Assembly (NCBI GenBank): GCA_012965485.1
Contig: DTSF01000157.1
Span: forward strand, 1-11,329
DNA length: 11,329 nucleotides
Source: Dehalococcoidia bacterium
Lineage (GTDB): Bacteria > Chloroflexota > Dehalococcoidia > SAR202 > UBA826
Direction of reading: 5' to 3'
Shown here: piece by piece, positions 1-7,129 of the stretch
Numbering within the stretch: the stretch's first letter is position 1
Layout: every line of letters starts with the position of its first letter
Notes under the pieces: generated by a model
Databases searched by the model: none
Seen by the model: the letters and a program-made list of their open reading frames with translations, nothing else
Told to the model about the DNA's origin: nothing
Translations under genes and position numbers: made by a program

Positions 1-632
1 AGGGATAATTTCCAGATATCAAACCAGTTACCTGTGACGGAAGGTTGGTATGAGCTTTTGACAATGACTGATTTGATGTGTTTATCAACAATTCATTTGA
101 GATGAAGGAATGGGCTCGAAGAAAGGATTCAGCAGATAAGATTCCCTTGAAAGACTCTTCTAAACTGTCACTTTCTGTAGAGACGGTAATTAAGCCTTTC
201 CAATCAATTTCAAAACGCTCCTCCAGTAGTTTTACAAGCTCCAATAGTGTTTTATGGGTTTAGATGAGCTAAATTGGAAATAGATACGGTAACTTGAACT
301 GTGTTAGCCAGTCGGTGCAAAGATTCCACTTTGCCTGCACCAACGGGAGGGGTTTCAATGATTATATTCCTAAAACCATTATTTGCAAAAGAATGCGCCT
401 GCTGAAGTGTATCGACAAATATCGGAGCTTCGTGATCAGAATTCGTTTGGTATCGGGCAATTTCTGCTGTTCCGTGTGTGCCCACATTGGGAATGAGTTT
501 GCAGAATGTACCCTGTAGGTGGGATTTCGCATCCTCTATATTGGACTTTAGGAGTGTGCTATTTACCACTAAGGCTGGAGTGTCTAATTCGAGATAATGA
601 TGACCGATAGGTTTTGATGTGGGTCTTTCCAT
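1..632 (-). pseudogene. Frameshifted PLP-dependent D-threonine aldolase / D-serine dehydratase-like gene, cut by the window edge
   Basis: The first 126 codons (632 down to 252) look like the N-terminal part of the alanine-racemase-fold PLP family that includes D-threonine aldolase and DSD1-type D-serine dehydratase. An LDTPALVVN strand lies at residues 16-24, and a segment near 90-101 resembles the family's 'ITNPVVGPAKI' stretch. The frame then stops at 252-254. Removing one base near 250-261 (runs TTTT 250-253, GGG 256-258, TTT 259-261) would join it to an open frame of about 84 codons that reaches the window edge and ends in a GNYP motif, like the family's 'RPGNYVF' region. Where the family has RPHxKTHK with the PLP lysine, this protein has IPNVGTHG (residues 47-54), so the lysine is glycine. 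The stretch between the strand before the break and the GNYP motif also looks shorter than usual. It is either a decayed gene or a non-catalytic paralogue with a sequencing error. There is no visible Shine-Dalgarno sequence before the ATG. Confidence 0.6.
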
Positions 633-639
633 TTATAAT
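614..639 (+). promoter_or_regulatory. Candidate promoter of the small membrane protein gene
   Basis: A perfect TATAAT lies at 634-639. The best upstream box is TTGATG at 614-619, with only a 14-bp spacer, so the -35 is weak. Transcription starting near 646 would leave about 45 nt of leader before the ATG at 691. That fits the choice of 691 rather than the GTG at 619 as the start codon. Assigned by eye only. Confidence 0.3.
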
Positions 640-690
640 GCCTTTGAAAATATATCGATTAATATATCAGAAAGAGGTACCGTCATATAT

Positions 691-1164
691 ATGGAACCTT
701 TTGCCGTGCATACACAGGAAACTCACCAGATATACCCGTTAGAAAACGGCCTTTCGTATACCATCGCTGGGAAAGATGGGAAAAGGGAAGGGTTTATAAA
801 ATATGATTCTGTAGAATCTGTTTACGTTGAATCCATTACTAGACAATCAAAATTCACTTTTGTTTGGCTCGCAATGCTCGTGGTTTTAATCTTCATATCT
901 ATGGCTGCCTTAGATGGGCTTCTTATAAAAATAATAGCATTGTTTATATTCACTTTAATGGGAGCTTTTCTCTTGTTTGATCATTATTCCCAAGAGAATC
1001 AGCCGCGCCTTGTAATCCAATCTAACGGATTTTCGGCAAGATTTCCCCTCGAGAAAGATTTAGCCGACCATGAATTGAGAGATTTGATGGGTACAGTACT
1101 GGAATATATAAACACTGATAATTCTATAAACCCCGGTGTAAATAAGGTTTTTATTCCGCGGTAA
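691..1164 (+). CDS. Small hypothetical protein with a two-helix membrane hairpin
   Basis: I do not recognise this 157-residue protein. It has a soluble N-terminal part (about 1-55) that looks beta-rich, two hydrophobic segments in tandem (about 56-76 and 78-97) separated by only a residue or two, and a soluble C-terminal part with a short strand-like LVIQSNGFSARFPL followed by an amphipathic helix. A soluble domain interrupted by a membrane hairpin recalls bacterial PH-like membrane proteins such as the YcxB type, but that is only a structural analogy. The ATG at 691 is preferred. GAGG lies at 674-677, although its 13-nt spacing is long, and a TATAAT at 634-639 would fall inside the gene if the in-frame GTG at 619 were used. 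The GTG start would also overlap the divergent gene by 14 nt. The stop codon lies inside the tail of convergent tsaD (14-nt overlap). Confidence 0.65.
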   Translation: MEPFAVHTQETHQIYPLENGLSYTIAGKDGKREGFIKYDSVESVYVESITRQSKFTFVWLAMLVVLIFISMAALDGLLIKIIALFIFTLMGAFLLFDHYSQENQPRLVIQSNGFSARFPLEKDLADHELRDLMGTVLEYINTDNSINPGVNKVFIPR

Positions 1165-2188
1165 TTCCTATTCTCAAGTTTGGAACAGCATCCATGTCCA
1201 GCTGTAGCGGGAACCCATTCTTGAGGTTAAAGAATGCGGCAGCTCCTATCATAGCTCCGTTGTCTGTACAAAGTGGAGAACGTGGTGCAAAGACCGGTAT
1301 GTCTATAACCTCGTTCATTCTTTTTCTTAAGCGACTATTGGCGGCGACACCACCGCCAAGAATGACTGCCTTACTATTGCTTGCAAGAACTGCTTGTTTG
1401 GTATTCCTTATTAGGCAATCAACAATAGCTTCTTGAAAAGCAAAGGAATACTCTGTTGTTTGGTAAACACTTGGACCTTGGTTGTCAACAACGGGATAAA
1501 ATCCTTCAGACTTAGCCCGCCTTACCAACGCTGTTTTAAGACCACTAAAACTGAAATCCAAAGAATCCTTTATTTGGGGTCTGGGCAAGGGGTCTATATC
1601 ATCTTTAGCCTTCTCAGACATTTTTTGAATTTCAGGCCCCCCAGGGAAACCTAACCCAAGCACTTTGGCAGCTTTATCAAAGGCTTCTCCTGCAGCATCA
1701 TCCCGGGTCTTACCTAGCAATTCATATTCTAAGTGATCCTTCATTAATATTAGGTCGGTATGACCTCCAGATGCTATTAGGCAAACTATGGGAAACCCTG
1801 CCTTGGAATCCGGTTCCAAGTCTTCTAACCAGGCTGAATAAATATGCCCTTCTAGGTGGTTTATTCCTATCAATGGCTTGTCCCAAGACATCGATAAACC
1901 CTTTGCTGAGTTCACACCTATCAGAAGAGAGCCCGCTAAGCCTGGGCCATATGTGACGGCAATTGCATCAATATCCCTGTGAGTCATTTTAGCTTTATTT
2001 AAAGCTTCATTGACAACTGGAATAAGGGATGTGAAATGTTCTCTTGAGGCTATTTCAGGGATGATGCCCCCATACTTTTGATGCATGTTCGACTGGGATG
2101 CCACGATGTTTGACCGAATTGATGTGCCATCCGTTATCACCGCCGCCGCTGTGTCATCACACGAGGTTTCTATCCCCAAAACGTTCAT
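1151..2188 (-). CDS. tsaD: tRNA N6-threonylcarbamoyladenosine (t6A) transferase TsaD
   Basis: TsaD (formerly Gcp/YgjD) transfers the threonylcarbamoyl group from threonylcarbamoyl-AMP to A37 of ANN-decoding tRNAs, working in the cytoplasm with TsaB and TsaE. The 345-residue length is normal. The ASKHA nucleotide-binding start GIETSCDDT is at residues 5-13. The metal-binding HLEGH gives His111 and His115, ASGGHT is at 139-144, and CTDNGAM at 307-313 supplies the metal-binding Asp309. All expected catalytic motifs are intact. The ATG overlaps the rpe stop as ATGA, which suggests translational coupling, since only a weak GAGA-like sequence lies upstream. It is the last gene of the argH-rpe-tsaD run. 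The tail overlaps the convergent small membrane protein gene by 14 nt, and no hairpin terminator is evident there. TsaB and TsaE are not in this window. Confidence 0.97.
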   Translation of the reverse strand: MNVLGIETSCDDTAAAVITDGTSIRSNIVASQSNMHQKYGGIIPEIASREHFTSLIPVVNEALNKAKMTHRDIDAIAVTYGPGLAGSLLIGVNSAKGLSMSWDKPLIGINHLEGHIYSAWLEDLEPDSKAGFPIVCLIASGGHTDLILMKDHLEYELLGKTRDDAAGEAFDKAAKVLGLGFPGGPEIQKMSEKAKDDIDPLPRPQIKDSLDFSFSGLKTALVRRAKSEGFYPVVDNQGPSVYQTTEYSFAFQEAIVDCLIRNTKQAVLASNSKAVILGGGVAANSRLRKRMNEVIDIPVFAPRSPLCTDNGAMIGAAAFFNLKNGFPLQLDMDAVPNLRIGITAE

Positions 2189-2847
2189 AATGACGAATTT
2201 CTCAGTTTAGATATGCCATCACATATGGAAAATTTATCATTAAAAACCGAGCTGCCCGCTACTAATATATTTGCTCCACTCCTCACTGCCCCCAAAGCAG
2301 TGTCTGGATTTATCCCACCATCTACCTGTATAGGTATGGAGAGTCCTTGAGATTCTATTTCCTTAGACAGGGTTTGAATTTTCATTAGGCTTTCTGGTAT
2401 GAATTTCTGCCCCCCCGCACCTGGTTCTACTGACATTATTAATATTTGGTCCACCATGTGAATAATTTCGAAAATCTTTTCAATAGGGGTTCTAGGATTT
2501 AACGCTACACATTTCCTAACATCAAATTTGTCTAGCTCTACTAATGTGTCCTTCAATGTCGGACATGCCTCGTAATGCACTGTAATCGAATCAGCTCCCG
2601 CAGTCGCAAATTCAGAAAAATGATTTTCAGGATGTGTGGTCATCATGTGTATATCTAATGGTAAACGGGATAAACTTCTTATAGCTTTTATGATGGGGGT
2701 CCCAAATGTGATTGAAGGGACAAAATGCCCGTCCATAACATCGATATGAATGCCGTCAGCCCCGCAAGTTTCGGCCTCGTGAATTTGCCTTTCCAGCTGA
2801 GAAAAATCGGCGGATAGTATGGATGGATGCAGCTTAAATTCAGTCAT
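2185..2847 (-). CDS. rpe: Ribulose-phosphate 3-epimerase
   Basis: This enzyme interconverts D-ribulose 5-phosphate and D-xylulose 5-phosphate in the cytosolic pentose phosphate and Calvin-type pathways. The 220-residue (beta/alpha)8 protein starts with the family signature HPSILSADF. It has the metal and acid-base residues His34 and Asp36 in HIDVMDGHFVP, His67 in DIHMM, the flexible-loop motif MSVEPGAGGQKF (138-149) and Asp176 in QVDGG. The loop motif is a variant of the common MSVNPGFGGQKF. The frame stays open upstream to 2931, but those 28 residues lie wholly inside argH and do not resemble the family, so the ATG at 2847 is chosen. It is supported by an AGGA four bases upstream and by sitting one base after the argH stop. 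It overlaps tsaD by 4 nt. Confidence 0.95.
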   Translation of the reverse strand: MTEFKLHPSILSADFSQLERQIHEAETCGADGIHIDVMDGHFVPSITFGTPIIKAIRSLSRLPLDIHMMTTHPENHFSEFATAGADSITVHYEACPTLKDTLVELDKFDVRKCVALNPRTPIEKIFEIIHMVDQILIMSVEPGAGGQKFIPESLMKIQTLSKEIESQGLSIPIQVDGGINPDTALGAVRSGANILVAGSSVFNDKFSICDGISKLRNSSL

Positions 2848-2848
2848 G

Positions 2849-4225
2849 CTATCCTGACAGTTTTCGATAGCCGGCTTCGATAGCTTGCTGCACCATTTTG
2901 AAGGATGTACCGCCCGTAGTGTTTCGGGCACTAATCGAAGATTCTACGCTGATTTCGTAGACGTCTTCGTCAAATAACATAGAAAAATCTCTATACTTTT
3001 CCAAAGAAATCTCACTGAACATTTTATGGTTAATGGAAGCGTAGTCGGATAACTCACTAATTATTCCATGGGCTTCTCGAAATGGAACTCCTTTAATTAC
3101 TAGATAATCGGCGAGGTCAGTTGCTAGAACCATCCCGCCTTCAGCAGACTGTCGAGCCTTTTCTGAATTTACATATATACCAGGTAGCATTCCGACAAAA
3201 ACTTCCAAGACTGATGTTAAAGTATCATGACTGTCGAAAAATCCTTCTTTATCTTCTTGCAAATCTCGATTGTAAGTCATTGGTAAGCCTTTCAAGATTG
3301 TCAGCATAGAAATTAAGTTACCGTACACTCTTCCGGTTTTACCTCTTGAAATCTCAGCAAAATCAGGGTTCCTTTTTTGTGGCATAATGCTGCTCCCGGT
3401 AGTGTATTCCGCTGGTAATTTAATAAGTGAAAACTCCTCTGTTGTCCAAAGAATTAAATCTTCAGAGAACCTAGAAATATGCATCATACATATCGATGCT
3501 GCGGATAAATAATCAATTACGAAATCCCTGTCTGAAACCGCATCCATACTATTTTCAGAAATCTCAGAGAACCCTAACTCTCTGGCAACGTAAGAACGGT
3601 CCAAATCATATGGAAGTCCAGCCAAAGCTCCGCTACCCAGCGGTAAAACATCAGTTCTTTGGTAAGCCTCGTTAAATCTTGTTTTATCCCTTGTGAGCAT
3701 TTCAAAATACGCCAATAGATGATGGGCAAAAAGCACAGGCTGTGCTTTTTGCAAGTGGGTGTAGCCAGGAATGATTACATTGTTGTATTGCGATGCAAGA
3801 TCCAATAAAACGCGTTGGAGGCCTGTAAGTTGTTCTATCACGATATTTATCGAATCTCTAACATACATTCGCATATCTAAAGAAACTTGATCATTTCTGG
3901 AACGGGCAGTATGAAGTTTACCGGCCACGGAACCTATTTTTTCATGCAATCGGCTTTCAATATTCATGTGAATATCTTCTAATTCTGGCCTCCAGGCAAA
4001 AATGCCAGTCTCAATTTCCGATTCTATTTCTAATAATCCGGTCAGGATAGCATCCCTATCAGGCAAAGTTATTATTTTCTGATTGCAGAGCATAGAGGCA
4101 TGAACAATAGAGCCTTTTATGTCCTGTTTGTACAACCGTCGGTCATAATGCAAGGAGACGGTAAAATCTCCTACCTTATCTGATAGTTGTTTAATAACTT
4201 CATTTTGATCTTTTTTGTTGCTCAT
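2849..4225 (-). CDS. argH: Argininosuccinate lyase
   Basis: ArgH cleaves argininosuccinate to arginine and fumarate, the last step of arginine synthesis, as a cytosolic homotetramer. The protein is 458 residues, the usual size. Superfamily motifs are intact: LHTARSRNDQ at 104-113, GYTHLQKAQP with the catalytic His156, and the signature GSSIMPQKRNPD at 277-288 with the catalytic serine in the GSS loop and Lys284. The N terminus is unusual: the LWGGRF motif near the start of most ArgH proteins is not recognisable, and similarity begins around FTVSLHYDRRLYKQDI (21-36). The ATG at 4225 has no strong Shine-Dalgarno sequence. The gene leads a minus-strand operon, with rpe starting one base after its stop and tsaD after that. 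No other arginine gene is in the window. Confidence 0.96.
   Translation of the reverse strand: MSNKKDQNEVIKQLSDKVGDFTVSLHYDRRLYKQDIKGSIVHASMLCNQKIITLPDRDAILTGLLEIESEIETGIFAWRPELEDIHMNIESRLHEKIGSVAGKLHTARSRNDQVSLDMRMYVRDSINIVIEQLTGLQRVLLDLASQYNNVIIPGYTHLQKAQPVLFAHHLLAYFEMLTRDKTRFNEAYQRTDVLPLGSGALAGLPYDLDRSYVARELGFSEISENSMDAVSDRDFVIDYLSAASICMMHISRFSEDLILWTTEEFSLIKLPAEYTTGSSIMPQKRNPDFAEISRGKTGRVYGNLISMLTILKGLPMTYNRDLQEDKEGFFDSHDTLTSVLEVFVGMLPGIYVNSEKARQSAEGGMVLATDLADYLVIKGVPFREAHGIISELSDYASINHKMFSEISLEKYRDFSMLFDEDVYEISVESSISARNTTGGTSFKMVQQAIEAGYRKLSG
2852..2855 (-). promoter_or_regulatory. Ribosome binding site that decides the rpe start
   Basis: AGGA on the minus strand lies 4 nt before the rpe ATG, inside the last codons of argH. 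It is the clearest Shine-Dalgarno-like sequence in the window and supports the short rpe start at 2847 over the longer in-frame alternative. Confidence 0.5.
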
Positions 4226-4280
4226 ATACCGGTACCTAAACCTATTTCTTTCTCACATACATGATATACGACAGAAACTT

Positions 4281-4307
4281 TTTACATTGATAACATAGGA
4301 TTATAGT
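4281..4307. promoter_or_regulatory. Candidate divergent promoter between argH and dinG with overlapping -10 boxes
   Basis: The intergenic region is 4226-4324. On the minus strand, TATAAT (4305 to 4300) is a perfect -10 for argH, although no good -35 is visible at the normal distance. On the plus strand, TATAGT (4302-4307) overlaps it by four bases and has TTTACA (4281-4286) upstream, with a short 15-bp spacer. Predicted starts would give argH a leader of about 65-70 nt and dinG one of only about 10 nt. Assigned by eye, so the exact start points are uncertain. Confidence 0.4.
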
Positions 4308-4324
4308 AGCGTAGTACAAATAAC

Positions 4325-7129
4325 ATGACACAACTCACTCAAAATAGCGATCAAATCAAAAATAATTATTGTGTAATAGATCTTGAAACTACCGGTTTGG
4401 ACAAACGTACCGACGCAATCATTGAAATAGCGGTCATTAAATTTGATTTAGACGGAATATCGGAAACTTATCAATCTTTTGTGAACCCTGTAAGAAAAAT
4501 ACCTCCCTTTATAAGTGACCTCACCGGTATTTTTGACAAGGACGTTCTAGTAGCCCCTGAATTCAATTCGATCATCCCCAATTTGGAAGAATTTATCGGA
4601 GACTCGATATTGATCGGACATAACGTTGGGTTTGATGTTGGGTTCCTGAGGGAATTTGGATTTAATTTTGGAGGTACCATATTCGACACTCTGGATTTAT
4701 CTTATGTTATTCACCCCACCCAATTAGATTACAGTCTAACTGGACTTAGTTTGTTTTTGGATTTGGACATCTCAAATGCCCATAGAGCCATGGCAGATTG
4801 TGAAAACACAATGAATCTTTTCATTAATTTAGTCACAGCAATAAAAAGTTTGAAACTGCAAACTTTTGTGCAAATCAACAACATGGCAACAAAGGGATCA
4901 TGGGAAAGCCTTCCTGTTTTGCAAGCATTGTTGTCTGAAAGGTTATTGTCTGAGAAAACTAATGAAAATACTCTCTCCCCCGAGGTAGATCCTTCGACAG
5001 AATCCCAAACCGAAGTTCAAAGAAAAGATCAAAACTTTTCTGCTGATTTACAAGAGATTTTCTCCGACCATGGTGCTCTAGCCTACTCTTTGACTGCTTT
5101 CGAGGAGCGGCAAGAGCAACTGGATATGGCGGTAATGGTAAAAGAGACGATTGAAAATAACAGCACTTCGGTCATAGAAGCAGGAACAGGAGTCGGCAAA
5201 TCTATGGCGTATTTGATCCCTGCAATCCAGTACGCAAAAGATAACGATAAGCGGGTGGTGATTTCGACCAATACAATAAACCTGCAAGATCAATTGATGG
5301 AAGAAGATCTACCGATTGCGGCTTGGGTAGTGAAGGCAGCTCATAAATCTGATGCGAATAGTGATGTTAGATATTCTGTATTAAAGGGTAGGCGAAATTA
5401 CCTATGCCTTAAAAAATTCCGCCACTTCGCCTCAAGAGAACAACTGGACAAAACTGAAACTATTTTAATATCGAAAATTCTAGTTTGGTTGGATACAACT
5501 TTAACAGGAGATCAGGCGGAATTAAATTTATCTAGAACCCAACACAGGTTCCTTTGGTCAAGGTTGAACGCTGAAGGTGCCTTTATGTGTGGAGGGTACA
5601 ACGGGAAATGTTTTTTAAAACAGGCTCGAGAAGAAGCAAGTACTTCAGATTTAGTTGTCGTAAATCACTCCCTTCTTATGGCGGATCTTAAATCTGCTAG
5701 GTCCCTACTCCCAGAATTCGGGGCTTTGGTGATAGATGAAGCCCATCATCTTGAGGATCAAGCGACTCAGGCGTTTGGGTTTCAAGTTTCCCACGGTCTT
5801 GCCGGTGAAACCCTTTCATCACTGAGAGGCCGAGATTCGATATTCTCAAATATAAACACCTTATTTACACCACTGAAAATGAATACGGAGGATGTAAGAG
5901 GATTATCAAACTCAAGTGAAACAGTGGCCTTATCACTAAAAAGTTTGCAGGATAGTTTCAATATTCTTTTTTCCTCGGCCACGGAAATCATGAAGCAATC
6001 AACTGCACATAAATCATCTTTCTTACAATCGGATAAATACCGAATCAAGATTGGCGAGGAGCCAGCATTGTGGGACGATCTGTGTTCGTTGGGAAGAGAT
6101 ATTGAAGAACAGGTGTCCTCTATATCCAAAGGGTTGATTGCTGCGAACAGAATCTTGGAAAAATATGAAAACCATCGTAGCGTCGTCGAGATTTTGGGAG
6201 ATATCCAGAATACTCAAAATTCCATTGTTGAGGTAAATAATTTTATTCAGCATTTTCTTTTTGAGCGGGCACAAAATTATGTTTATTGGATATCACTCGA
6301 TCATAACCCTGATTATTCCACTTTGTCGGGAGCACCTATCGAGGTTGGCGACCAACTAAAAGATCAGCTGTTTGAACAAAATTTTTCCGTGGTAATAACT
6401 AGCGCCACCTTGAGCACAGATGGCTCTTTTCAGCATATCAACCAGAGGTTAGGAATAAATCCAGAGTACCAGTTGCTGTTAGGGTCTCCCTTCCTTTATG
6501 AGGATTTGGCAACTGTAGTGATGCCAACAGATATCCCGGATCCGAGGGAACCCTATTATGAGGAAATGGTTGCAAAAAATATATATCAAGCTGCCATGGC
6601 TGCAGGCGGCCGCACCATTGCATTATTCACGTCATACTCCTCTTTGAAGACAGTATTCCAGTTACTTAAAGATAAATATTCTGGAGATTATTTGGACATA
6701 CTGGCTCAGGGCATGTCAGGAACTCCAAGGCAATTGATTGAGAGGATGAAGAAACATCCTGAAACAGTGCTTCTGGGAACTTCATCATTCTGGGAAGGGA
6801 TAGACCTCAGAGGAGATGCCTTGCAAGTGTTAGTGATAACACGATTGCCTTTCGATGTGCCTAGTGATCCGATCTATGCAGCGCGGGCTGAAAAATATTC
6901 AAACCCATTTATGGAATACGCTCTCCCGAGTGCTATTATTCGATTTCGCCAAGGGTTTGGAAGATTGGTTCGTTCCAATAAAGATCGAGGAGCGGTTTTC
7001 ATTTTAGACAGCCGAGTAACCAATAGCAGGTATGGACACAGATTCATCAAAGCGTTGCCAAAAATGGAAATTCAACGCCCGAAATCAGAAGAAGTCGAAA
7101 GCATAGTTTCCAGCTGGCTTGGTATTTAA
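4325..7129 (+). CDS. dinG: DinG-family helicase with N-terminal DEDDh 3'-5' exonuclease domain
   Basis: This 934-residue fusion is of the type found in Gram-positive and related bacteria, probably acting on damaged or structured DNA. The exonuclease domain (about 14-175) has all DEDDh residues: Asp19 and Glu21 in DLETTG, Asp104 in GHNVGFD, and His153 and Asp158 in HRAMAD. A low-complexity linker (about 205-240) leads to the XPD-like superfamily 2 helicase. That has Walker A EAGTGVGKS (285-293), DEAH (471-474), TSATLS (692-697), EGIDLRG (824-830) and the arginine motif QGFGRLVR (876-883). Between motifs Ia and II there are only three cysteines (361, 422, 429), where Fe-S DinG proteins use four, so the cluster may be absent or altered. 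In S. aureus, a DinG with this domain order is known as a 3'-5' exonuclease rather than a helicase. There is no Shine-Dalgarno sequence before the ATG. The 3' end overlaps ogg by 11 nt. Confidence 0.95.
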   Translation: MTQLTQNSDQIKNNYCVIDLETTGLDKRTDAIIEIAVIKFDLDGISETYQSFVNPVRKIPPFISDLTGIFDKDVLVAPEFNSIIPNLEEFIGDSILIGHNVGFDVGFLREFGFNFGGTIFDTLDLSYVIHPTQLDYSLTGLSLFLDLDISNAHRAMADCENTMNLFINLVTAIKSLKLQTFVQINNMATKGSWESLPVLQALLSERLLSEKTNENTLSPEVDPSTESQTEVQRKDQNFSADLQEIFSDHGALAYSLTAFEERQEQLDMAVMVKETIENNSTSVIEAGTGVGKSMAYLIPAIQYAKDNDKRVVISTNTINLQDQLMEEDLPIAAWVVKAAHKSDANSDVRYSVLKGRRNYLCLKKFRHFASREQLDKTETILISKILVWLDTTLTGDQAELNLSRTQHRFLWSRLNAEGAFMCGGYNGKCFLKQAREEASTSDLVVVNHSLLMADLKSARSLLPEFGALVIDEAHHLEDQATQAFGFQVSHGLAGETLSSLRGRDSIFSNINTLFTPLKMNTEDVRGLSNSSETVALSLKSLQDSFNILFSSATEIMKQSTAHKSSFLQSDKYRIKIGEEPALWDDLCSLGRDIEEQVSSISKGLIAANRILEKYENHRSVVEILGDIQNTQNSIVEVNNFIQHFLFERAQNYVYWISLDHNPDYSTLSGAPIEVGDQLKDQLFEQNFSVVITSATLSTDGSFQHINQRLGINPEYQLLLGSPFLYEDLATVVMPTDIPDPREPYYEEMVAKNIYQAAMAAGGRTIALFTSYSSLKTVFQLLKDKYSGDYLDILAQGMSGTPRQLIERMKKHPETVLLGTSSFWEGIDLRGDALQVLVITRLPFDVPSDPIYAARAEKYSNPFMEYALPSAIIRFRQGFGRLVRSNKDRGAVFILDSRVTNSRYGHRFIKALPKMEIQRPKSEEVESIVSSWLGI

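Noticed and set aside
294..518. Plus-strand open frame of 74 codons
   Set aside because: It lies opposite the PLP-family gene, whose residues match a known family, and it has no family resemblance or ribosome binding site.
619..690. GTG start extending the small membrane protein by 24 residues
   Set aside because: It would overlap the divergent gene and contain the best candidate promoter box. The ATG at 691 has a weak GAGG upstream and fits better.
2848..2931. 28-residue N-terminal extension of rpe
   Set aside because: It is encoded within argH in another frame, does not resemble epimerases, and the start at 2847 matches the family N terminus and has an AGGA.
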